A stretch of 64,000 nt of DNA, from positions 1 through 64,000 of the forward strand of contig NZ_QJUA01000028.1 in the NCBI RefSeq assembly GCF_003254575.1, written 5' to 3'. A program made the position numbers and the translations under genes. Positions 7,573 through 15,381 of the stretch are shown here, one piece after another (the stretch's first letter is position 1; each line of letters starts with the position of its first letter). Under the pieces are notes generated by a model that saw nothing but the letters and a program-made list of their open reading frames with translations, ran no database searches and was not told where the DNA came from. The DNA comes from Mycobacterium kyogaense (GTDB lineage Bacteria > Actinomycetota > Actinomycetes > Mycobacteriales > Mycobacteriaceae).

Positions 7573-9257
7573 TGGTCACCTCCTCTGCGCGAGCAGACGC
7601 GACGTCGAGCGATCGGGGCCCCAAAAGGTCCAGTTCGCGTCTGCTCGCCCTGATTCGGAACACCTGGCGGACGCTGACGTCCATGGGCACCGCGCTGGTG
7701 CTGCTGTTCCTGCTCGCGCTCGGCGCGATCCCGGGCGCGCTGCTGCCGCAGCGCAGCCTCAACGAGACCAAGGTCGCCCAGTACCTGGCCGAGCACCCGA
7801 CGATCGGGCCGTGGCTCGACCGGGTGCAGGCCTTCGACGTGTTCTCGAGCTTCTGGTTCACCTCGATCTACGTGTTGCTGTTCGTGTCGCTGGTGGGCTG
7901 TCTGACGCCCCGGCTGGCCGAACACGTCCGCAGTCTGCGCGCCGATCCGGTGGCGGCCCCGCGCAACCTCGGCCGGCTGCCCAAGCACCACACCGCGCAC
8001 GTCGACGGCGACGTCACCGCGGTGGCCGAGGCCATGGACCGGCAGCTCTCGGGGTGGCGGCGGTTCACCCGCAGCGAGGGCGGACACACCGGAGCCGCTC
8101 CGGCGGCGACATCAGGCACCGAGATCTCCGCGGAGAAGGGCTATCTGCGCGAGTTCGGCAACATCGTGTTCCACTTCTCGCTGCTGGGTCTGCTCGTCGC
8201 GGTCGCGGCCGGCAAGCTGTTCAGCTACGAGGGCAACGTGATCGTCGTCGCCGACGGTGGCCCCGGCTTCTGTTCGGCGTCGCCCGCGGCATTCGACTCC
8301 TTCCGCGCGGGCAACACGGTCGACGGCACCTCGCTCTATCCGATCTGCATGCGCGTCAACGACTTCAAGGCCGACTACCTGCCCAACGGGCAGGCCACGT
8401 CGTTCGCCGCCGATATCGAGTACCAGGCCGGTAACGACCTGTCCGCCGGCACGTGGCGGCCCTACCTGCTCAAGGTCAACGAGCCGCTGCGCGTGGGCGG
8501 GGACCGGGTCTACCTGCAGGGCCACGGCTACGCGCCGACATTCAGCGTGACGTTCCCCGACGGCCAGACCCGCACGCAGACGCTGCAGTGGCGGCCCGAA
8601 GACCAGATCACGTTCCTCTCCTCAGGCGCGATGCGCTTCGACCCGCCCGGCGGGACGTACTCCGACGAGCGGGAGCGGCGCAAGAACCAGATCGCCATCC
8701 AGGGTCTGTTCGCCCCGACCGAGCAGCTCGACGGCACGCTGCTGTCGTCGAAGTACCCCGCGCTCAACGATCCCGCGGTCGCCGTCGACATCTACAAGGG
8801 CGACACCGGCCTGGACACCGGCCGGCCGCAATCGCTGTTCTCGCTGGACCCGCGCATGATCGACCAGGGTCGGCTGACCAAGGTCGCGCGCGTCAACCTG
8901 AGCGCGGGCCAGGACACCCGGCTGCCCGACGGCACGCTCGTGCGCTTCGACGGCGCGGTGCCGTTCGTCAACCTGCAGGTGTCCCACGACCCCGCTCAGG
9001 TCTGGGTGTTGGTGTTCGCGATGACGATGATGGGCGGGCTGATCGTCTCGCTGGTCATTCGTCGCCGCCGCGTCTGGGTGCGTCTGACGCCCGGGCCGGC
9101 GGGTACCGTGAACGTCGAGCTCGGCGGGCTGGCGCGGACCGACAACTCGGGCTGGGGCGACGAGTTCGAGCGCCTCACGGCGAAACTGCTCTCCGCTGCG
9201 GAGAGCAGTGCCGCGGGCACGACAGCGTCCACAGAGAAGGAAACGGATCGGGCATGA
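7572..9257 (+). CDS. resB: cytochrome c biogenesis protein ResB
   Basis: A 561-residue membrane component of System II heme ligation, working with CcsA to export and attach heme to apocytochrome c. Hydrophobic segments lie at about 39-57 and 95-115, with further helices near 205 and near the C-terminus (VWVLVFAMTMMGGLIVSLVI); between them is the large extracytoplasmic domain. The ATG at 7572 is fixed by the TGATG overlap with ccdA. The first 25 codons are low-complexity Ser/Arg/Asp and contain a long inverted repeat (7589-7648), suggesting a repeat sequence absorbed into the reading frame. Confidence 0.93.
   Translation: MVTSSARADATSSDRGPKRSSSRLLALIRNTWRTLTSMGTALVLLFLLALGAIPGALLPQRSLNETKVAQYLAEHPTIGPWLDRVQAFDVFSSFWFTSIYVLLFVSLVGCLTPRLAEHVRSLRADPVAAPRNLGRLPKHHTAHVDGDVTAVAEAMDRQLSGWRRFTRSEGGHTGAAPAATSGTEISAEKGYLREFGNIVFHFSLLGLLVAVAAGKLFSYEGNVIVVADGGPGFCSASPAAFDSFRAGNTVDGTSLYPICMRVNDFKADYLPNGQATSFAADIEYQAGNDLSAGTWRPYLLKVNEPLRVGGDRVYLQGHGYAPTFSVTFPDGQTRTQTLQWRPEDQITFLSSGAMRFDPPGGTYSDERERRKNQIAIQGLFAPTEQLDGTLLSSKYPALNDPAVAVDIYKGDTGLDTGRPQSLFSLDPRMIDQGRLTKVARVNLSAGQDTRLPDGTLVRFDGAVPFVNLQVSHDPAQVWVLVFAMTMMGGLIVSLVIRRRRVWVRLTPGPAGTVNVELGGLARTDNSGWGDEFERLTAKLLSAAESSAAGTTASTEKETDRA
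7589..7648. repeat. long inverted repeat inside the 5' end of resB
   Basis: Perfect 14-nt arms GCGAGCAGACGCGA (7589-7602) and TCGCGTCTGCTCGC (7635-7648) are separated by 32 nt. The whole unit lies within the poorly conserved N-terminal tail of ResB, before the first membrane helix. Dispersed mycobacterial hairpins with a GCGAGCAGACGC core occur elsewhere to my recollection, so a REP-like origin is possible; I see only this copy here. Confidence 0.6.
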
Positions 9258-10225
9258 ACACCACCCACATCGATCTCGGGCTGGCCCGCTACTCCGATTG
9301 GGCGTTCACGTCATCGATCGTCGTGCTCGTGGTGGCCCTGCTCCTGCTCGCAGTCGAGCTGGCCTACAGCCGCGGACGCCAGGTCGAGCATCGTGATCTG
9401 GTGGCCGCGGGGTCGGTGACCGGTGACGGGCCCGGGCGGGTGTTCGACGCGCCGCGCCGGCCGTTCGACGAGCGCATCGGGTCGGCGGGCCTGGCCCTGG
9501 TCTACGTCGGCATCGGACTGCTGCTCGCCTGCATCGTCCTGCGCGGGTTGTCCACGGCACGGGTGCCGTGGGGCAACATGTACGAGTTCATCAACCTGAC
9601 CAGCTTCTGCGGCCTAGTCGCGGGTGCAGTGGTCCTGCGTAAACCTCAGTACCGGTCGCTGTGGGTGTTCGTGCTGGTACCCGTACTGATCCTGCTGACC
9701 GTGTCGGGCAAGTGGCTGTACTCCCACGCCGCGCCCGTGATGCCGGCGCTGCAGTCCTACTGGCTGCCCATCCACGTGTCGGTCGTGAGCATCGGCTCGG
9801 GGGTGTTCCTGGTGGCCGGTGTGGCGAGCATCCTGTTCCTGCTCAAGATGTCCCCGCTGGGAGATGCCGGGCGCACCGACGCCGTGGGCCGCATCGTGGC
9901 GCGGCTGCCCGACGCCCAGACGCTCGATCGCATCGCGTATCGCACCACCATCTTCGCGTTCCCGATCTTCGGGTTCGGCGTGATCTTCGGCGCGATCTGG
10001 GCCGAGGAGGCGTGGGGCCGCTACTGGGGTTGGGACCCCAAGGAGACGGTGTCGTTCATCGCGTGGGTCGTCTACGCGGCGTACCTGCACGCCCGGTCGA
10101 CGGCCGGCTGGCGCGACCGCAAGGCGGCGTGGATCAACGTCGTCGGCTTCGTCGCGATGGTGTTCAACCTGTTCTTCATCAACCTGGTGACGGTCGGGCT
10201 GCACTCCTACGCCGGCGTGGGGTAG
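9254..10225 (+). CDS. ccsA: cytochrome c heme-lyase component CcsA/ResC
   Basis: A 323-residue polytopic protein of the heme-handling family. The signature tryptophan-rich loop appears as WAEEAWGRYWGWDPKE with WGWD at residues 258-261, and His residues in flanking helices (SHAAPVMP, LHSYAG) are candidates for heme ligation. It completes the ResA-CcdA-ResB-CcsA set and overlaps the resB stop by 4 nt (ATGA). In mycobacteria this system matures the c-type hemes of the cytochrome bcc complex, which oxidises the menaquinol made by the men genes further along the window. Confidence 0.95.
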   Translation: MNTTHIDLGLARYSDWAFTSSIVVLVVALLLLAVELAYSRGRQVEHRDLVAAGSVTGDGPGRVFDAPRRPFDERIGSAGLALVYVGIGLLLACIVLRGLSTARVPWGNMYEFINLTSFCGLVAGAVVLRKPQYRSLWVFVLVPVLILLTVSGKWLYSHAAPVMPALQSYWLPIHVSVVSIGSGVFLVAGVASILFLLKMSPLGDAGRTDAVGRIVARLPDAQTLDRIAYRTTIFAFPIFGFGVIFGAIWAEEAWGRYWGWDPKETVSFIAWVVYAAYLHARSTAGWRDRKAAWINVVGFVAMVFNLFFINLVTVGLHSYAGVG

Positions 10226-10235
10226 GAACGATCGG

Positions 10236-11342
10236 GTGGTGACCGATACGCAAGGAAGCTTTCGCGCGCAGCACCGGTTCTCCGATCCGATGGCCGAGGT
10301 GCCCGCGGAGTGGACGGCACCGACGCCACCCCGGGGAATGCCGCCGGTGACCACCGCACCCGAGCAGGCCGGCTCTGCGACCCCCGACCCGCCGCCGTAT
10401 CTGGACCTGTCGACCGTCGCCTTGCTGGGCAAGGCGCGCAAGGGTCCGTCGACGGGGTGGCGCAAGTGGCTCTACCGCAGTTCGGGTGGTCTGGTCGACG
10501 CGGGGGAAAGCCCCCGCGCTGTGCGGCACGACCAGTTGGTGGCGCAGGTGCAGACGCCGCTGCGCAGCTGCTATCGGATCGCGATGTCGTCTCAGAAGGG
10601 CGGGGTCGGCAAGACGACCATCACCGCGACGCTGGGCGCAACGTTCGCGAGCACGCGCGGCGACCGCGTCGTCGCCGTGGACGCGAACCCGGACCGGGGC
10701 ACCCTGAGTCAGAAGGTGCCGTTGGAGACGGCCGCCACCGTGCGGCACCTGTTGCGCGACATCGAGGGCATCGACTCCTACAGCGATGTGCGGCAGTACA
10801 CCTCGCAGGGTGCCAGCCGACTGGAAGTGCTCGCGTCCGAGAGTGATCCGGCGGTGTCGGTGGCGTTCAGCGCCGAAGACTACGGGCGCACGCTGGACGT
10901 GCTCGAGCGGTTCTACAGCGTGGTGCTGACCGACTGCGGGACAGGCATGGTGCATTCGGCGATGTCAGCTGTCCTCGACAAGGCCGATGCGTTGGTGGTG
11001 ATCAGTTCCGGTTCGGTGGACGGGGCGCGCAGCGCCTCGGCGACGCTGGACTGGCTCGACGCGCACGGGCGAGAGGACTTGGTGCGCACCTCGATCGCGG
11101 TGATCAACGGAGCGCGGCCACGGTCGCGGCGCAGCGATCGGAAAGTCGATCTGGACAAGGTCGTCGACCATTTCACGCGGCGTTGCCGGGCGGTCTGCCA
11201 GGTGCCGTTCGATCCTCACCTCGAAGAAGGCGCCGAGGTCGATCTCGCACGGCTGCGTCCGGCAACCTCGGAAGCGCTTCTGGAACTGGCTGCGACAGTG
11301 GCACAAGGCTTTCCGGGCGTGCGCCAACCGACGCTCGGCTGA
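10236..11342 (+). CDS. MinD/ParA-like P-loop ATPase
   Basis: A 368-residue protein. Residues 1-110 are a Pro/Ala-rich, probably disordered leader; from about 113 a deviant Walker A motif (SSQKGGVGKTT) opens a MinD/ParA ATPase domain, followed by VVAVDANPDRGTLSQK and VVLTDCGTGMVH as switch/Walker B regions. Mycobacterial proteins of this layout are sometimes annotated as ESX-like (EspI), but no ESX gene is nearby. It begins 10 nt after ccsA and corresponds by position to Rv0530. Its partner is unknown; membrane targeting or partitioning is inference from the fold. Confidence 0.85.
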   Translation: MVTDTQGSFRAQHRFSDPMAEVPAEWTAPTPPRGMPPVTTAPEQAGSATPDPPPYLDLSTVALLGKARKGPSTGWRKWLYRSSGGLVDAGESPRAVRHDQLVAQVQTPLRSCYRIAMSSQKGGVGKTTITATLGATFASTRGDRVVAVDANPDRGTLSQKVPLETAATVRHLLRDIEGIDSYSDVRQYTSQGASRLEVLASESDPAVSVAFSAEDYGRTLDVLERFYSVVLTDCGTGMVHSAMSAVLDKADALVVISSGSVDGARSASATLDWLDAHGREDLVRTSIAVINGARPRSRRSDRKVDLDKVVDHFTRRCRAVCQVPFDPHLEEGAEVDLARLRPATSEALLELAATVAQGFPGVRQPTLG

Positions 11343-11346
11343 GGAG

Positions 11347-11511
11347 TCAGGACCGGGGTCGGTCGTCGCGCGGGGTGATGCGCCGCAGGAAATCGGGATC
11401 GTCGTCGGGTCCGATGGTCCGCGTGCGCGGGCGCTGGGCAGACATTCGGGCCACCCGCCAGCCGACGTAGACCAGAGCGGCCAGCACGAGAATCAGGAGC
11501 AAATAGGCCAC
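11347..11511 (-). CDS. small single-pass membrane protein (54 aa)
   Basis: The GTG at 11511 is preceded by an unusually strong ribosome-binding site, AAGGAGG, seven nt away, and by a -10-like TATATT further up, which decides the start. The product begins AYLLLILVLAALVYVGW, one membrane helix at about residues 2-18, followed by a basic, Asp/Arg-rich cytosolic tail ending in DDRPRS. No family is recognised. It converges on the MinD-like gene (4 nt gap) and is divergent from the DUF4229 gene at 11562. Confidence 0.75.
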   Translation of the reverse strand: MAYLLLILVLAALVYVGWRVARMSAQRPRTRTIGPDDDPDFLRRITPRDDRPRS

Positions 11512-11532
11512 GAAAAAAACCTCCTTCGTGCC

Positions 11533-11538
11533 AATATA
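11533..11538 (-). promoter_or_regulatory. -10 element for the 54-aa membrane protein
   Basis: On the minus strand this reads TATATT, a near-consensus -10 in an otherwise GC-rich region. It lies 21 nt before the GTG at 11511, leaving a leader of about 14 nt that carries the AAGGAGG ribosome-binding site. No clear -35. Confidence 0.5.
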
Positions 11539-11549
11539 CGCGCCCTCGG

Positions 11550-11555
11550 TAGGCT
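11550..11555 (+). promoter_or_regulatory. -10-like hexamer for the DUF4229 gene
   Basis: TAGGCT lies six nt before the GTG at 11562, the arrangement of a leaderless promoter. It sits 11 nt from the opposing TATATT, so both divergent promoters share a very short control region. Confidence 0.4.
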
Positions 11556-11561
11556 CGGACC

Positions 11562-11879
11562 GTGACTGACGAACGGCCCCGATCCCGCCTGCTGCTCGAC
11601 GTCGCGGCGTACGTCGCGGCCCGTCTCGTCCTCGTCGTCGTGGTCGCCGCGGCGATCCTCGGCATCGGAGCGCTGATCGGCCTGCGCGACTTCCCGGTGG
11701 TGGTGGCATTGATGTTCGCGATCGTCATCGCCCTGCCGCTGGGCATCTGGTTGTTCGCCCCGCTGCGTCGGCGGGCCACCGAGAGCATCGCTGCCGTCGA
11801 CGAGCGTCGCCGCGCCGAGCGGGCCCAGCTCCAGGCCCGGCTGCGCGGTGACAACACGTCGGGGCCCGGGGCTGCCTGA
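11562..11879 (+). CDS. DUF4229 family membrane protein
   Basis: A 105-residue protein with two membrane helices: about residues 12-40 (AAYVAARLVLVVVVAAAILG) and 46-66 (VVVALMFAIVIALPLGIWLF), then a charged, helical tail rich in Arg/Glu (ERRRAERAQLQARLRG). Length and layout match actinobacterial DUF4229 proteins and the M. tuberculosis Rv0531 position. Function unknown. The GTG start directly follows a -10-like TAGGCT, suggesting leaderless transcription. Confidence 0.75.
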   Translation: MTDERPRSRLLLDVAAYVAARLVLVVVVAAAILGIGALIGLRDFPVVVALMFAIVIALPLGIWLFAPLRRRATESIAAVDERRRAERAQLQARLRGDNTSGPGAA

Positions 11880-11918
11880 CCGGTCCGCAGCAAACTTTCT
11901 GCGAATACTCCCCGCGAG

Positions 11919-11935
11919 ACGTGGGTAACCCACGT
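11919..11935. promoter_or_regulatory. perfect 17-bp palindrome upstream of the NTF2-like gene
   Basis: ACGTGGGTAACCCACGT is a perfect palindrome with 8-bp arms around a central A, ending 3 nt before the ATG at 11939. Its position over the likely promoter/start region suggests an operator; the cognate regulator is unknown. An in-frame GTG at 11921 lies inside it and is a less likely start. Confidence 0.55.
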
Positions 11936-11938
11936 CAC

Positions 11939-12343
11939 ATGAGCCAGCACGATCTCATACCCCGGCACCCGGGTCTCGGCGCCGTAGGAAGTAGCGACGC
12001 GGAAGAAGCGGCAGCGCTGTACCAGCGCTGGATCAAGGAATTGTGGGCCGGCAGGACCGTTGCCGCCGAGTTGGTGTCTGCGGATTTCGTCGGCCACTGG
12101 CCCACTCACGACGTGCAGGGGCCGGAGCAACTCCAGGCGATCGTCGACGACACCCGCAAGCGGTTGCGCGAACTGCTGTTCGTCATCGACGTCGGCCCGC
12201 TGATCGACGGGGACATGGTGGCTGCCCGCTGGATCAGTACCGGGGCCACCCGGTCGGGTCCCGCGCGGTTCACCGGCAACGACCTCCTGCGGGTGGCCGA
12301 CGGCAAGATCGTCGAGTACTGGGCGGGGACGTCGGCTGCTTAG
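11939..12343 (+). CDS. SnoaL/NTF2-like ester cyclase-family protein
   Basis: About 134 residues of an NTF2-like fold: AAALYQRWIKELWAGR, DFVGHWPTHDVQGPEQLQAIVDDTR and the closing strand pair FTGNDLLRVADGKIVEYWAG are typical of SnoaL-type polyketide-cyclase/ester-cyclase relatives. Enzymatic role cannot be inferred. The ATG at 11939 follows a perfect palindrome. Its 3' end overlaps the stop of the convergent operon by 4 nt. Confidence 0.75.
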   Translation: MSQHDLIPRHPGLGAVGSSDAEEAAALYQRWIKELWAGRTVAAELVSADFVGHWPTHDVQGPEQLQAIVDDTRKRLRELLFVIDVGPLIDGDMVAARWISTGATRSGPARFTGNDLLRVADGKIVEYWAGTSAA

Positions 12344-13056
12344 CGCTGCGCCGCGTCGGTGAGGAGTCGCTGTAGCGCGTCGAGGGGGTCGCCCTGACCC
12401 GGATCGAGACGACGGGTCTGGGGGGCTTCCTGCGACGGTGCGGCTCCTGTCACGGGTGCCGCCGCGGCCGACGCGGGTGGCGGTGGAGGGGGCGCCGGCG
12501 GTGCCACCGCACCGAGATTCTGCAGCTTCGCGGCTATGCGCGCGGCGGCGTCTTCCCGCACCGCCCGGCGATCGGCGTCGGGGTCGTCGTTGCCCGCGAA
12601 GCAGCCCGTCGGTGCGTCGTCGATGACCGCCAAGGCGCTGGCGTACCGCTCGCGCGCGTCATCGAGCCGTGCTTCCCACGCCGCGACATCGGCCTGTCGT
12701 TCCCGTACGAGTTCGAGGTTCACCCGCACCGCGCACGACCGGTCACCGGGCGTGCGCCCCAGCGACTCCGAGAACTCGGCGTCGGCGTCGGCGAGCCGGT
12801 CCTGCAGGACCGCGAGCGCGCCCGCGGCGGAATGGGTGGTGGCCGGCTGGATCACACCGAACCTCTGCAGCACCGCGACGTCGTCGGCAAGCGCTCCGAC
12901 GGCACCGGACGCGTAGTTCTCCTGCGCCGAGCGCCCGGCGACGACCACGGAGATCAGCGCGCCTGCGACGACGAGCGCGAGCGCTGCCGGCAGTGCCGAC
13001 AGCAGCATGAGGCGCCGCCGCTGCCGAAGCCGTGCGGGCCGTGGACCGCCGGTCAT
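12340..13056 (-). CDS. membrane-anchored hypothetical protein of the MoxR operon
   Basis: A 238-residue protein with one N-terminal membrane helix (about 16-40), an Ala/Asp/Glu-rich helical domain of roughly 120 residues with coiled-coil character and two cysteines (SCAVRVNLEL and PTGCFAGND), then a proline run and a disordered tail ending QRLLTDAAQR. No domain is recognised. As the last gene of the MoxR/DUF58/vWA operon it overlaps the preceding vWA stop (ATGA), so it is probably a subunit or client of the same envelope-associated complex. Confidence 0.7.
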   Translation of the reverse strand: MTGGPRPARLRQRRRLMLLSALPAALALVVAGALISVVVAGRSAQENYASGAVGALADDVAVLQRFGVIQPATTHSAAGALAVLQDRLADADAEFSESLGRTPGDRSCAVRVNLELVRERQADVAAWEARLDDARERYASALAVIDDAPTGCFAGNDDPDADRRAVREDAAARIAAKLQNLGAVAPPAPPPPPPASAAAAPVTGAAPSQEAPQTRRLDPGQGDPLDALQRLLTDAAQR

Positions 13057-13964
13057 GTCAGCACCTCCCGTGCCGTCGACCGGGCACGCCGCACATCCCT
13101 GACCGACCAGCCGATCTCGACGAGCAGCAGGCCCGACGCGACGAGAGTGAGAAGCCAGTAGAACTCATCGCGCCGCTCACCGACGACGCCGTCCGCGGGT
13201 GGGGACTCCGACGGCCCGGCGGTGGTCGGGAGCGGCTGACCGGGAGTCCGTGTCGACATGCCGACGCCGAGATCGTCGGCGACACCGCGCAACCGCTGTT
13301 CGCCGAGAGCGTCGGAGCCGTACCCGAACACCTGACCGCCGTCGATCCGGCCGACATCGAACTGCCCCTGGGGGGCGGTGGATTGCGGAGCCCCGGAGCC
13401 GAAGTAGTACACCAGGCTGTCCGAGCCGGGATATTGCTGGGCTGCTGAGATCAGCTGGTAGCGAAGCACTGTCGCCGCGGCGGAAGCGTTGACCTGGTCG
13501 GCGTTGTCGCCCGGCGCTGGCTCGAGCGCAGAGACGACGGGCCGCAGGCTGAAGGTGTCCGCCGACAGCGGCCAGTCGACGGCAGGGCGGTCGGCGAACG
13601 AGATCAGCGCGAACCGGGCGCCGGGGTTGGTCTCGATGACGGCCTGGATGTCGTCGCGGATGCCCGCGATCCGGGGCCGACCGTTGAAGTCCGGGATGGC
13701 CGAATCCGCGGAACGGTCGACCACCAGGTAGATGTTCTCGCCGCCACGGGTGGACGACGGAGGGCGCGCCTCTGAGCGCAGCCCCGCGGCCGGCCGCGCT
13801 GCGGCCACCAGCAGCAGTGCCATGGCCGCGGTCACCAAGAACCACCGCAGCGGCGCCCATCCGCCGGCTTTGATCGCGGGCCATGCCGACAGCGCGCGCA
13901 GGATCGCCAGCACCGCGGCGACCGCGGCCAACACCAGCGGGGGTAGTACCGGGTCGAAGGTCAT
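13053..13964 (-). CDS. vWA-like membrane protein (BatA type), altered MIDAS
   Basis: 303 residues: membrane helices at about 8-24 and 40-58, a von Willebrand A-like domain beginning ENIYLVVDRSADS at residue 76, and a C-terminal helix near 265-285 (WLLTLVASGLLLVEIGW). The MIDAS position reads D83-R-S85-A-D87 where DxSxS is expected, so metal binding may be changed. The GEQRLRGVADDLGVGM segment is typical of Bat-like vWA C-termini. The start at 13964 is fixed by an ATGA overlap with the upstream vWA gene. Confidence 0.78.
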   Translation of the reverse strand: MTFDPVLPPLVLAAVAAVLAILRALSAWPAIKAGGWAPLRWFLVTAAMALLLVAAARPAAGLRSEARPPSSTRGGENIYLVVDRSADSAIPDFNGRPRIAGIRDDIQAVIETNPGARFALISFADRPAVDWPLSADTFSLRPVVSALEPAPGDNADQVNASAAATVLRYQLISAAQQYPGSDSLVYYFGSGAPQSTAPQGQFDVGRIDGGQVFGYGSDALGEQRLRGVADDLGVGMSTRTPGQPLPTTAGPSESPPADGVVGERRDEFYWLLTLVASGLLLVEIGWSVRDVRRARSTAREVLT

Positions 13965-14917
13965 CGCCGCACCGCCATCAGGGAGACCGCGAGGAGCCCT
14001 GCGAGCGCGAGCCCGCCGACGAGGACGACGGTGGGGGAGTCGCGTCGTTGGTCGGCGTCGCCGGGCGCCCCTGCGCGGATGGCGTCGAGCTGACCGTCGA
14101 GGGTCGCGGTGTCGAACCGGACGAAGGTGCCGCCGCTGGCTCGCGAGATCGCGGCCAGCGCATCGGTCTGACGCCCGGCCGTTGCGACGGCGTTGACCTG
14201 GATGCCGCCGCGACGGGCCATGTCGATCACCTGCTCGTCGGTGAACAGCGACGGCCTGTCGTCGCCGGGCGCCCGCAACGATCCCGGCCCCAGGTAGATC
14301 ACCGAGCGGCGGGTGTCGCCGGGCGTCTGGAAATCGGGGAATCCCGTCATGCACAGCGACAGTACGTCGGCGACGGTCGGTGCGTAGTCGGCGTATTCGA
14401 CTGCACCGGTGAATGATTCGAGGCGGGGCGGGTCCGGTACGCGACTGGCGTCGGCGTACTCGCCGAATCTACCTGCGGCGAACTGGTAGTCGCGGGTGAG
14501 CGGCACGAGCCGGCGGTCGGTGGAGGTGAGTCCGATGCGCTGGGTGCCAAAGGTCAGTGTCTGGCGTGCGAAGTAGCCGAGGAACCTCCCGGTCGCCGGA
14601 TCGGTGACAGGCTGGCCGACGCAGAGCATGATGTCGTCACGAGGACCGCTGCCGGTGTCGACCGGTGCGGTCGGCCGGGCGGACGCCAGGAGTGTCGTCG
14701 CGAACAGCAAGATCAGAAGCGCGACCGCGATCGCCGTCATCCGAGTCTGTCGCCGCACCACCGCGCGATACTCGGGCAGCCGAGTGAGGCGGGCGGTGTG
14801 GGCCAGGGGTTCTCGGCGTTGCGCCGCGCGGGGTGTGGGTATCAACAGCGCAGCGGCGACGACGAGGGTCACCACGACTGCGCCGAGGGCCGGCACGGCC
14901 CACCAGGTCAGACCCAT
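13961..14917 (-). CDS. second vWA-like membrane protein, MIDAS absent
   Basis: 318 residues with membrane helices at about 5-26, 62-80 and 296-315 and an extracytoplasmic vWA-like core. At the MIDAS position it reads DDIMLCVGQPVTD, lacking any DxSxS, while later landmarks survive (RRSVIYLGPGSL, DEQVIDMARRGGIQVNAVAT, LAAISRASGGTFVRFD). It is therefore probably a structural, non-metal-binding partner of the adjacent vWA protein. It overlaps the DUF4381-like gene upstream by 10 nt. Confidence 0.72.
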   Translation of the reverse strand: MGLTWWAVPALGAVVVTLVVAAALLIPTPRAAQRREPLAHTARLTRLPEYRAVVRRQTRMTAIAVALLILLFATTLLASARPTAPVDTGSGPRDDIMLCVGQPVTDPATGRFLGYFARQTLTFGTQRIGLTSTDRRLVPLTRDYQFAAGRFGEYADASRVPDPPRLESFTGAVEYADYAPTVADVLSLCMTGFPDFQTPGDTRRSVIYLGPGSLRAPGDDRPSLFTDEQVIDMARRGGIQVNAVATAGRQTDALAAISRASGGTFVRFDTATLDGQLDAIRAGAPGDADQRRDSPTVVLVGGLALAGLLAVSLMAVRR

Positions 14918-15381
14918 GAGCGGATCACGTCCTCGGTATCGGCGCCGAGCCTGTCGATGTCGGCGGTCGACGCCGCGCTGAACTGGGCGTCGCCGAGCGC
15001 TTCGAGGATGGGCGCTGCCGCAGCGAGATCACCTGCGGCGATGTCTTTCAGCTGCATGAACTGGGCGCGCCGGCCGGTGGCCTGGTGCAGAAACGTCCGC
15101 AGCGTCCGGCTCAGTGCTGCACTCGCGGCGACATCGGTGAGCTCACCCACGCGGTGCTGCCGGACGATGGTGTGGACCCGGCGTGCGAAGCGCTGTCGCA
15201 GCAGCCGGGCGTGCGCGTCGCGAACCACAGGCATGGTGCGCAATTGTCGGGACGGGAGCGTCGACACGACGATGGCTGCGTACCAACCGGATACGGCCAA
15301 GATCAGGGCCAGCCCCAGCCACAGCCACCACAGTGAGTATCCCGGTGGACCGCTGACGAAGCGCAACAGGTCATCCGGCAC
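14908..15381 (-). CDS. DUF4381-like membrane protein
   Basis: A 157-residue protein with one N-terminal helix (about 17-37: SLWWLWLGLALILAVSGWYA) and a cytosolic helical domain. Size and position between DUF58 and vWA genes match the DUF4381-type component of MoxR/Bat operons; similarity is by layout more than by a diagnostic motif. The GTG start overlaps the DUF58 stop by 11 nt. Confidence 0.65.
   Translation of the reverse strand: MPDDLLRFVSGPPGYSLWWLWLGLALILAVSGWYAAIVVSTLPSRQLRTMPVVRDAHARLLRQRFARRVHTIVRQHRVGELTDVAASAALSRTLRTFLHQATGRRAQFMQLKDIAAGDLAAAAPILEALGDAQFSAASTADIDRLGADTEDVIRSWV

Noticed and set aside
10236..11342. EspI/ESX-associated ATPase
   Set aside because: The ATPase domain and Pro-rich leader resemble EspI-type proteins, but no ESX component, PE/PPE or EsxA/B-like gene is in the window.
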